This document shows, in pieces, positions 1 through 4,954 of a DNA stretch of 7,408 nucleotides; within the stretch, counting starts at the first letter, position 1; every line of letters begins with the position of its first letter. The notes beneath the pieces are model-generated. The model was not told the origin of the DNA and searched no databases. It saw only the letters and a list, made by a program, of their open reading frames with translations. The stretch comes from Oscillospiraceae bacterium. Its GTDB lineage: Bacteria > Bacillota > Clostridia > Oscillospirales > Oscillospiraceae. The stretch spans positions 1 to 7,408 of the forward strand of contig JAJQHT010000210.1 of the NCBI GenBank assembly GCA_021199595.1, written 5' to 3'. Made by a program: the position numbers and the translations under genes.

Positions 1-1281
1 AACATGGCGGGGCGCGGCACGGACATCATGCTGGGCGGCAACGCGGAATACCTGGCGCGGCAGGATTTGAAAAAGGCCGGATATGAGGAATCCGTCATTG
101 CGGAGGCCACGGGCTACGCGGACACGGAGGACGAAACCATCCTGGCTGCGCGGGCCATGTTTGCCGAGCGCATGGCTGCCCATAAGGAGGTCACTTCTGC
201 CGAGGCGGAGAAGGTGCGCGAGGCCGGGGGCCTTTTCATCATCGGCACTGAGCGGCACGACGCCCGCCGGGTGGACAACCAGCTCCGCGGCCGTTCCGGC
301 CGCCAGGGCGACCCCGGCCAGAGCCGGTTCTATGTGGCCATGACCGACGACGTCATGCGTCTGTTCGGCTCCGAGCGGGTGCTGAATATGATGGAGACCC
401 TTGGGGTGACAGAGGACACCCCCATCGACAGCAAAATGGTCTCCAACGCCATCGAGCAGGCCCAGAAGACCGTGGAGAGCCGGAACTTCCAGGCCCGGAA
501 GAACACTCTGGAATACGACGACGTGATGAACGTCCAGCGAAACATCATCTATCAGGAACGCCGGAAGGTGCTGGATGGGGAGGATCTGAGCGAATACATC
601 CAGGGCATGATAAACGAGGTCATCCAGACCGAGGTCGCCAGCGGCTTCGGCGCCCTTGGACATCCCGAGAGCGAGGAGCAGCTGGAGGAGGTTCTCGAGC
701 CGTTTTACAAGACCTTCCTGACAAAGGGCCAGATTGCGATCCCCCCGAAGGGGCTTTCCGCCCTGACGGCGGAGGATCTGACCGGCAAGCTCCAGGGCAT
801 CGCCGCCCAGGTATATGCCAGGCGGGAGGAGGAATTTGGCCTCATGCCCGACGGCACCAAGCTCATGCGGGAGCTGGAGCGGGTCATCATGCTCCGGGTG
901 GTGGACGAATACTGGATGGAGCATATCGACGCCATGGACGACCTGCGCCGGGGCATCGGCCTGCGGGCCTATGGCAACATCAAGCCCGTGGACGCCTATA
1001 AGCAGGAAGGCTTCGATATGTTTGAGGCCATGATTTCCGGTATCCGCCATGAGGTCGTGCGCCGCCTGTTCACCGTCCGGGTGCGGAAGGAGCAGAGCGT
1101 GGAGCGCAAGGGCGTCGCCAAGGCGAACACCAATAACGTGGGCGGCGACGCAACTGCGAAGAAAAAGCCGGTGCGAAAGGCCAAAAAACCGGGCCGGAAC
1201 GACCCCTGCCCCTGCGGCAAATGGAAGGCCGACGGCAGCCGTCCTTTGAAATATAAGGAATGCTGCGGCAGAAACGAGTAA
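1..1281 (+). CDS. secA: SecA preprotein translocase ATPase, C-terminal part (5' end outside window)
   Basis: SecA is the cytosolic ATPase that drives unfolded preproteins through the SecYEG channel. The reading frame is open from the first base, so about the first half of the protein lies upstream; 426 residues are visible. The fragment opens in helicase motif V (NMAGRGTDI, fragment residues 1-9) of the second nucleotide-binding domain. Motif VI follows as QLRGRSGRQGDPG (94-106), which carries the arginines that sense ATP. The next region matches the helical scaffold and wing (for example NTLEYDDVMNVQR and VDEYWMEHIDAMDDLRRGIGLR). A Lys/Ala-rich linker leads to a C-terminal zinc-binding tail with Cys403, Cys405, Cys421 and Cys422. 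The spacing between the two cysteine pairs is 15 residues, against 8 in the common CPCGSGKKYKxC form. The stop is TAA at 1279-1281, and pgeF begins within 3-9 nt. Identification is secure; the unusual tail spacing is probably a lineage variant. Confidence 0.98.
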   Translation, partial: NMAGRGTDIMLGGNAEYLARQDLKKAGYEESVIAEATGYADTEDETILAARAMFAERMAAHKEVTSAEAEKVREAGGLFIIGTERHDARRVDNQLRGRSGRQGDPGQSRFYVAMTDDVMRLFGSERVLNMMETLGVTEDTPIDSKMVSNAIEQAQKTVESRNFQARKNTLEYDDVMNVQRNIIYQERRKVLDGEDLSEYIQGMINEVIQTEVASGFGALGHPESEEQLEEVLEPFYKTFLTKGQIAIPPKGLSALTAEDLTGKLQGIAAQVYARREEEFGLMPDGTKLMRELERVIMLRVVDEYWMEHIDAMDDLRRGIGLRAYGNIKPVDAYKQEGFDMFEAMISGIRHEVVRRLFTVRVRKEQSVERKGVAKANTNNVGGDATAKKKPVRKAKKPGRNDPCPCGKWKADGSRPLKYKECCGRNE

Positions 1282-1290
1282 GCCGTGCCT

Positions 1291-2073
1291 ATGAGCAGGG
1301 ATGTGCAGATCATCACCTCTCCACTGCTGACCTGTCCCCACGGGTTTTCCACCCGTACCGGCGGCGTCAGCACCGGGATATTTGAGAGCCTGAACCTTGG
1401 CTCCGGCAGGGGTGAGAGCCTGGAAAACATAGAAAAAAACTGGGTCATTTTTGGCCGGGCCGTAGGGCTGGATACCAGCCGGTTCGTCTGTGGGCCGCAG
1501 GTGCATGGCGGCGAGGTTCGCATAGCGCGGCGGGAGGATGCCCATTCCGTGCGGGAACCCGCCCCCTGGAAGCCCGGGGTGGACGGCTATGTGACAGATA
1601 TTCCCGGCCTGCCTCTGGTGATATTCACCGCTGACTGCGCCCCGCTGCTGCTCCACGACCCGGTGGCGGGAGTGGTGGGCGCGGCCCACTGCGGCTGGCG
1701 GGGCACGGCGGCGGATATGATGGCAAGCGTGGTGGAGAAAATGGCGCTTTTGGGCGCGCGGCCGGAAAACATCCGGGCCGTCATCGGGCCGGGGATACGG
1801 CAGTGCTGCTTTCAAACCGGGCCGGAGGTGCCGGAGGCCCTGGGCCGTATGCTCGGCGGGGACACGGCGGGCCTGTTCCGTCCGGATGCGGAGCCGGGGA
1901 AATTCCGGGTTGACCTGCCCGGCGCGGTAGCGCGGCGGCTGGAGCAGCTCGGTCTTGCGCCGGAGCATATCGGGCAGACCGGCCAGTGTACCATGTGCCA
2001 TCCTGAGCTTTTTTGGAGTCACCGCTCCATGGGCAACGCCAGAGGCTCCCAGGCAAACATCATCGCTCTGTGA
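1291..2073 (+). CDS. pgeF: Purine nucleoside phosphorylase, YfiH/laccase-domain (PgeF) family
   Basis: Family members (E. coli YfiH, human FAMIN) are zinc enzymes that phosphorolyse adenosine, inosine and guanosine, and also deaminate adenosine; they were formerly called multicopper polyphenol oxidases or laccases. The E. coli protein has also been linked to peptidoglycan editing. Numbered from ATG 1291, the protein has 260 residues, the usual size. It shows the N-terminal STRTGG motif (ending at residue 25), the first metal histidine in QVHGGEV (His72), the TADCAPLLL cysteine (Cys116) and the AHCGWRGTA histidine (His133). These are the expected His-Cys-His ligands. The C-terminal CTMCHPELFWSHR and RGSQANIIAL blocks are also family-typical. 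An in-frame GTG at 1285 would add two residues. Neither start has a clear Shine-Dalgarno, so translation is probably coupled to secA. The stop TGA sits 6 nt before the next start, suggesting an operon. Cytoplasmic. Function comes from family motifs; the exact substrate preference is unknown. Confidence 0.93.
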   Translation: MSRDVQIITSPLLTCPHGFSTRTGGVSTGIFESLNLGSGRGESLENIEKNWVIFGRAVGLDTSRFVCGPQVHGGEVRIARREDAHSVREPAPWKPGVDGYVTDIPGLPLVIFTADCAPLLLHDPVAGVVGAAHCGWRGTAADMMASVVEKMALLGARPENIRAVIGPGIRQCCFQTGPEVPEALGRMLGGDTAGLFRPDAEPGKFRVDLPGAVARRLEQLGLAPEHIGQTGQCTMCHPELFWSHRSMGNARGSQANIIAL

Positions 2074-2079
2074 GAGAAC

Positions 2080-3708
2080 ATGAGATATAAAAAGCTGAAA
2101 ATTCTATCCCTGGCCCTGGCGCTACTGGTGTGCCTGGGCGGGTGCGGGGTCTTTACCCTGACGGAGGAGGAGCAGGCGGAGATCGCGGCGGATGACGCGG
2201 AGGTCATTGTCGGCTCCAGCGGCGGTCAGGCCCTTGTGACGACCTATGCGGCGGACGATGTTTTCTCCTTAAACAGTGTGCCGGATGCGTCCTTTAACCC
2301 CTATAAGACCACCAGTGCCTGGAATCAGGTGGTGGGGATGCTTGTCTATGAGACGCTTGTATCGACGGACGGCAGCTTTGCCGCCTCCCCAAACCTCATT
2401 ACCGCCTGGTCTACGGAGGACGGTCTTACCTGGACGTTTTCCGTGGATACCACCCGGAAATTTCATGACGGAGGGGATATGACCGCCTATGACGCGGTGT
2501 ACTCCATCACGCAGGCCATGTCCTACGGCAGCCGGTACGCGAAGCGCTTTTCCCATGTCAGCGGCGTCAGCGCGGTGGATTCTCAGACCTTTGTGGTGGC
2601 GCTGGATGAGGCTAATTACCGCTTCTATGAGCTGCTGAACATCCCCTGCATCGAATACGGCTCCGCCTATGAGGAGCTGCCTCCCGGCACCGGGCCGTAT
2701 CAGTTCAGCGAGGACGGCGACTGCCTGGAGCTGTTTGCGGAGCATCCCCTGGCGGATGAAATGCCGGTGGACACTATCTATTTGCAGGAATACACGGCGG
2801 CGGTCGATATTCTTCAGGCCTTTGAGGACTCCTATATCGACCTGGTCATCAATAACCCCACCGGGATGGCAAGCCTTGGCTATTCCAGCACCAACCTCAC
2901 CAAATATGTGGACACCACCAATATGCAGTATCTGGGCTATAATATGTCCAGCGAGATTTTCGGCCAGCTCGGCCTCCGGGTGGCCATGACCTACGCCGTG
3001 GATCGGGCCACCATCGTTTCCGACTGTATGCAGAGCGCGGCGGTGGCGGCCACGCTGCCCGTTCATCCGAACAGCGCCCTGTACCAGACGGACATTGCGG
3101 ACGATATGGCCTATTCGGAGGAGGGGTTCCTCACTGCGCTGGAAAATGCCGGCGCCGTGGACATCGACGGGGATGGGGAGCTGGAGATAAACGGCCAGGA
3201 CGTAACGATACGTTTTATCGTCTGCTCGGACAGCGCCGCGAAGGTCTCCGCCGCCCGCCTTATCGCGGAGCAGCTCCGCGCCGTGGGCTTTTCTGTGAAC
3301 CTGCGGGAGCTGAACTATGACGATTATGTGGAGGCGCTGGAGGAGGGCAGCTTCGACCTGTACTACGGCGAGGTGAAAATCTGCAACGACTGGGACATCA
3401 GCGTCCTCGTGGACAGCGGCGCCTCGCTGAACTACGGCGGCGTGTCGGATGCGTACCTTGCAAACTATATGAGCGTCTTTCTGGGCGCGGACGAGGACAC
3501 GCTGGACGAGGCTGCCACCGCCTACTATCAATACCTGGCGCAGACGGCTCCCATCACCGTGATATGCTTTGAAAAGAGCGAGGTGCTGTACCATCGCGGC
3601 GTGATTTCCGGCCTGGATCCTACGCAGGACAACATATTCTATAATATCCAGAACTGGGTCATTGACCTGGTCACAGACGACACAGAGGAAACCACTGACG
3701 AACAATAA
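2080..3708 (+). CDS. ABC transporter substrate-binding lipoprotein, family 5 (oligopeptide/nickel-type)
   Basis: This is an extracytoplasmic solute-binding protein of the DppA/OppA/NikA-like family (SBP_bac_5), 542 residues, normal for the family. A type II signal peptide is clear: basic MRYKKLK, a Leu/Ala-rich core and lipobox LGGC, giving lipidated Cys22 and membrane anchoring. An acidic linker follows. Family blocks appear in order: NLITAWSTEDGLTWTFSV leading to KFHDGGDMTAYDA (127-139), GTGPYQF (203-209) and LRVAMTYAVDR (299-309). A DxDxDG loop at 361-366 resembles an EF-hand-type calcium loop, often seen in Gram-positive members of this family. The C-terminus is acidic and Thr-rich, and two stops follow (TAATAA). 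The start lies 6 nt after the pgeF stop with a weak GAGAG overlapping that stop, which suggests coupling. No permease or ATPase gene is adjacent, so it must share a transporter encoded elsewhere or act alone. Family ligands are peptides, metals or small solutes; the ligand here cannot be read from sequence. Confidence 0.93.
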   Translation: MRYKKLKILSLALALLVCLGGCGVFTLTEEEQAEIAADDAEVIVGSSGGQALVTTYAADDVFSLNSVPDASFNPYKTTSAWNQVVGMLVYETLVSTDGSFAASPNLITAWSTEDGLTWTFSVDTTRKFHDGGDMTAYDAVYSITQAMSYGSRYAKRFSHVSGVSAVDSQTFVVALDEANYRFYELLNIPCIEYGSAYEELPPGTGPYQFSEDGDCLELFAEHPLADEMPVDTIYLQEYTAAVDILQAFEDSYIDLVINNPTGMASLGYSSTNLTKYVDTTNMQYLGYNMSSEIFGQLGLRVAMTYAVDRATIVSDCMQSAAVAATLPVHPNSALYQTDIADDMAYSEEGFLTALENAGAVDIDGDGELEINGQDVTIRFIVCSDSAAKVSAARLIAEQLRAVGFSVNLRELNYDDYVEALEEGSFDLYYGEVKICNDWDISVLVDSGASLNYGGVSDAYLANYMSVFLGADEDTLDEAATAYYQYLAQTAPITVICFEKSEVLYHRGVISGLDPTQDNIFYNIQNWVIDLVTDDTEETTDEQ

Positions 3709-3721
3709 TAAGGAAAAGGGG

Positions 3722-4117
3722 ATGAGCGAAATGACAGACAGAGACCTTCTCAATATGGCGCGGGAGGCGGCAAAGAACGCCTATGTGCCCTATTCCCGCT
3801 TCCCGGTGGGCGCGGCGCTGGAATGCGCCGACGGCACGGTTTTTACAGGCTGCAACGTAGAAAACAGCGCCCTTGGTTCAACCATCTGCGCCGAGCGCAC
3901 TGCCATCGTCAAGGCGGTCAGCGAGGGCTATCGCCACTTTGTCCGCATGGCCATTTATGGCGAGGGGGAAAACTACTGTATGCCCTGCGGCGCCTGCCGC
4001 CAGGTCATGCAGGAATTTGCCGGGGAGGACGACATGGAAATCCTCTGCACCCGCTCCGGTGGGCGCTACGTCAGCTATAAGCTGAGCAAGCTGATGCCGT
4101 ACCCGTTTGAAATGTAG
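3722..4117 (+). CDS. cdd: Cytidine deaminase (homotetrameric type)
   Basis: It hydrolytically deaminates cytidine and deoxycytidine to uridine and deoxyuridine in pyrimidine salvage, in the cytoplasm. The predicted 131 residues match the short tetrameric form that uses three zinc cysteines. Numbering from ATG 3722: the N-terminal YVPYSRFPVGAAL block, the ribose-binding GCNVENSA (43-50), the catalytic CAE motif with zinc ligand Cys56 and proton-shuttling Glu58, and PCGACRQVMQEF with zinc ligands Cys89 and Cys92. All catalytic residues are present. Two starts are plausible. ATG 3722 has AAGGA 7 nt upstream. ATG 3731 has AAGGGG 9 nt upstream and reproduces the N-terminus of the Bacillus subtilis enzyme exactly in length, so it may be the real one (128 residues). 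The gene follows the solute-binding protein by 13 nt, pointing to cotranscription, and a strong intrinsic terminator stands 73 nt after its stop. Confidence 0.96.
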   Translation: MSEMTDRDLLNMAREAAKNAYVPYSRFPVGAALECADGTVFTGCNVENSALGSTICAERTAIVKAVSEGYRHFVRMAIYGEGENYCMPCGACRQVMQEFAGEDDMEILCTRSGGRYVSYKLSKLMPYPFEM

Positions 4118-4172
4118 AGACGTTTTGCTGGGCAAAAATGAGGAACACACGGAACCGTGGGCAGAATTGAGC

Positions 4173-4194
4173 AAATATTTTAGATTTCTTAAAA
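4173..4194 (+). promoter_or_regulatory. UP-like AT-rich element upstream of the S10 operon promoter
   Basis: AAATATTTT, then a mixed T-rich stretch and AAAA, lies at about -64 to -43 from the predicted transcription start. This is where the RNA polymerase alpha C-terminal domains bind UP elements, and the A-tract/T-tract/A-tract arrangement resembles the known consensus. It is an AT-rich island in GC-rich DNA. The 3' end overlaps the A-run at the base of the cdd terminator. The role is inferred. Confidence 0.5.
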
Positions 4195-4225
4195 TCCCCT
4201 CTTGACAGAAGAGGGGATTTTTGTT
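4191..4225 (+). terminator. Intrinsic terminator of the secA/pgeF/cdd side
   Basis: A perfect 13-bp inverted repeat, left arm 4191-4203 and right arm 4209-4221, encloses a 5-nt loop GACAG. The core is CCCCTCTT/AAGAGGGG. The right arm ends in a T-run (five T, then GTT), which gives the U-tract of a Rho-independent terminator. It starts 73 nt after the cdd stop. The left arm begins with AAAA, so weak termination in the reverse direction is possible. The right arm is also the spacer of the downstream promoter. Confidence 0.92.
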
Positions 4226-4230
4226 ATCTT
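4202..4230 (+). promoter_or_regulatory. Sigma-A/sigma-70-type promoter for the S10 operon
   Basis: A consensus -35 box TTGACA (4202-4207), an exact 17-bp spacer (4208-4224) and -10 box TATCTT (4225-4230) are visible. The -10 is preceded by TGT, matching the TGn extended -10 motif. TATCTT matches the TATAAT consensus at four of six positions. The predicted start is A4236 or G4237. The promoter lies inside the cdd terminator: the -35 spans the end of the left arm and most of the loop, and the spacer contains the whole right arm. No other good promoter was found between 4118 and 4503. Confidence 0.8.
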
Positions 4231-4381
4231 ATTCGAGGCGCGTCTCCGACGGGAGAGGAGCGCCATGCGTTGAACCGGGAGATTGCGCCGACGGGCGGTA
4301 ACTTCCGGGGAGCAGTCCGGGGGCGGAAACGCCCTGGAATCGGGCGGAACCGGCTTTTTCCGAAACCGCGTATATCGCTTG

Positions 4382-4411
4382 CAGAACACCGGCGCAGCCG
4401 GTCTGTTTTTT
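4382..4411 (+). terminator. Candidate attenuator within the S10 leader
   Basis: A six-base-pair stem ACCGGC/GCCGGT (4388-4393 with 4397-4402, loop GCA) can be extended by CAG/CTG (4382-4384 with 4403-4405) if AAC is bulged. Six T follow at once (4406-4411). This has the layout of an intrinsic terminator and lies about 92 nt before the rpsJ start codon and 145 nt after the predicted transcription start. ACCGGCT at 4349-4355 can pair with 4396-4402 instead, a possible antiterminator. The stem is shorter than that of the cdd terminator, so partial termination seems more likely than a complete stop. Confidence 0.55.
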
Positions 4412-4427
4412 GGAGCAGGGTCTGATA

Positions 4428-4466
4428 CGCACGGAACGGTGTGAAGAAAAAACCGGCTGCCGTGCG
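4428..4466 (+). other. Stem-loop just upstream of the rpsJ ribosome binding site
   Basis: A perfect 7-bp stem CGCACGG/CCGTGCG (4428-4434 with 4460-4466), with an inner CGGT/ACCG helix (4437-4440 with 4452-4455), ends 25 nt before the GGAGG at 4492-4496. It does not cover the ribosome binding site. Its 3' half contains ACCGGCTGC (4452-4460), which is complementary to the 3' arm of the upstream attenuator, so the two foldings exclude each other. Confidence 0.5.
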
Positions 4467-4503
4467 GGAATAACGTAAAACTCGTACAAATGGAGGAAAA
4501 TCA

Positions 4504-4815
4504 ATGGCATCAAACAAAATGATCCGCATCCGTCTCAAGGCCTATGACCATCAGCTGATTGACAAGGCTGCCGAGACCATCGTGGAGACCGCCAAGCGCA
4601 CTGACGCGACTGTCTCCGGCCCCATCCCTCTGCCCACCAAGAAAGAGGTGGTCACCATTCTGCGCGCTGTCCACAAATATAAAGACAGCAGGGAGCAGTT
4701 CGAGCGCCGCACCCATAAGCGGCTGATTGACATCCTCAACCCCACCCAGAAGACGGTCGAGGCCCTGATGAGCCTGGAGCTGCCCGCGGGCGTTGAGATC
4801 GAGATCAAGCTCTGA
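4504..4815 (+). CDS. rpsJ: Small ribosomal subunit protein uS10 (also NusE)
   Basis: S10 is a 30S head protein; as NusE it also joins NusB in transcription antitermination complexes. The protein is 103 residues, the same as E. coli S10, and shows [14 protein letters not shown] (7-20), the near-invariant [18 protein letters not shown] (37-54), [21 protein letters not shown] (57-77) and the C-terminal [11 protein letters not shown]. The exposed loop around residues 54-61 reaches toward the decoding face. The start is ATG 4504, preceded by GGAGG (4492-4496) with a 7-nt gap. It is the first gene of the S10 operon. A leader of about 268 nt precedes it, and an unusually long gap separates it from rplC. 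Nothing in the protein is odd. Confidence 0.99.
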   Translation: MASNKMIRIRLKAYDHQLIDKAAETIVETAKRTDATVSGPIPLPTKKEVVTILRAVHKYKDSREQFERRTHKRLIDILNPTQKTVEALMSLELPAGVEIEIKL

Positions 4816-4954
4816 GATACCATATTAATTAAGTTAACCCATTCCCCGGACGGGGATTTCAGCCACAGCCTGCAATCTTCAGGCAGGCGGGTCATGTTGC
4901 GCGGACGCCGTTACCGTTCGCCCAACCAATAACCGAAGGAGGAAAGCAATAGCA
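4816..4954 (+). other. Structured 139-nt gap between rpsJ and rplC
   Basis: No gene fits here. Just after rpsJ is an AT-rich patch containing the palindromes TTAATTAA (4825-4832) and GTTAAC (4833-4838). Next come a hairpin TCCCC-GGAC-GGGGA (4843-4856) and a second, GCCTGC/GCAGGC (4868-4873 with 4883-4888). Alternatively GGCGGGT (4886-4892) can pair with ACC (4913-4915) and CGCC (4919-4922), which competes with the second hairpin. No U-tract follows any stem, so none is a standard terminator, and I found no good promoter. A processing site or a second regulatory element is possible. Confidence 0.5.
4936..4942 (+). promoter_or_regulatory. rplC ribosome binding site with long spacing
   Basis: AAGGAGG is a perfect seven-base match to the anti-Shine-Dalgarno sequence, but 12 nt separate it from ATG 4955, more than the usual 5-9. 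There is no other usable start closer in that frame (the intervening in-frame codons are GCA, ATA and GCA). The family N-terminus [16 protein letters not shown] confirms ATG 4955. Confidence 0.75.

Larger units (their letters stand above)
4236..4503 (+). ncRNA. Structured 5' leader of the S10 ribosomal protein operon (candidate cis-regulatory RNA)
   Basis: About 268 nt separate the predicted start from the rpsJ ATG, with no convincing gene. Hairpins read by eye: (1) 4237-4241 with 4260-4264 and inner 4243-4247 with 4252-4256, loop GACG; (2) 4275-4280 with 4303-4308 enclosing 4286-4289 with 4294-4297, again loop GACG; (3) 4316-4325 with 4330-4338, a GC-rich stem with one bulged G capped by GAAA, a GNRA tetraloop; (4) 4344-4347 with 4366-4369 and 4351-4353 with 4360-4362; (5) a terminator-like hairpin at 4382-4411; (6) 4428-4434 with 4460-4466, plus inner 4437-4440 with 4452-4455. 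Hairpin 1 would begin at the very 5' end of the RNA. Ribosomal protein operons are commonly controlled by leaders that bind one of their own products. L4 does this in E. coli, but I recognise no E. coli S10-leader signature here. The ligand is unknown. Confidence 0.62.

Noticed and set aside
3659..3721. 20-codon N-terminal extension of cdd reading back into the solute-binding protein gene
   Set aside because: The family N-terminus aligns with ATG 3722 or 3731, both with upstream Shine-Dalgarno-like sequence. The extension overlaps the upstream coding region.
2269..3753. A 494-codon open frame on the minus strand opposite the solute-binding protein
   Set aside because: It mirrors a confident lipoprotein gene in GC-rich DNA. 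Its product is low-complexity (His/Val/Gly/Arg-rich) with no recognisable domain.
4123..4137. TTTTGC-TGG-GCAAAA stem-loop just after cdd as a first terminator
   Set aside because: The stem is weak (two G-C pairs) and no T-run follows on the + strand. The strong terminator lies at 4191-4225.
4130..4171. Two similar 13-mers (GGGCAAAAATGAG at 4130-4142 and GGGCAGAATTGAG at 4159-4171), possible operator repeats
   Set aside because: They match at 11 of 13 positions with a 29-nt offset, but they are purine-rich and lie well upstream of the promoter core. I cannot distinguish this from chance.
4309..4418. GGAGCAG repeated at 4309-4315 and 4412-4418 in the leader
   Set aside because: A 7-mer repeated once in 110 nt of G-rich sequence is weak evidence. 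It is not central to any pairing I could draw.
4189..4538. Several 66-104 codon minus-strand open frames across the S10 leader
   Set aside because: They overlap each other in different frames, have Arg/Pro-rich products without family features, and lie opposite an RNA leader whose stems explain the sequence better.
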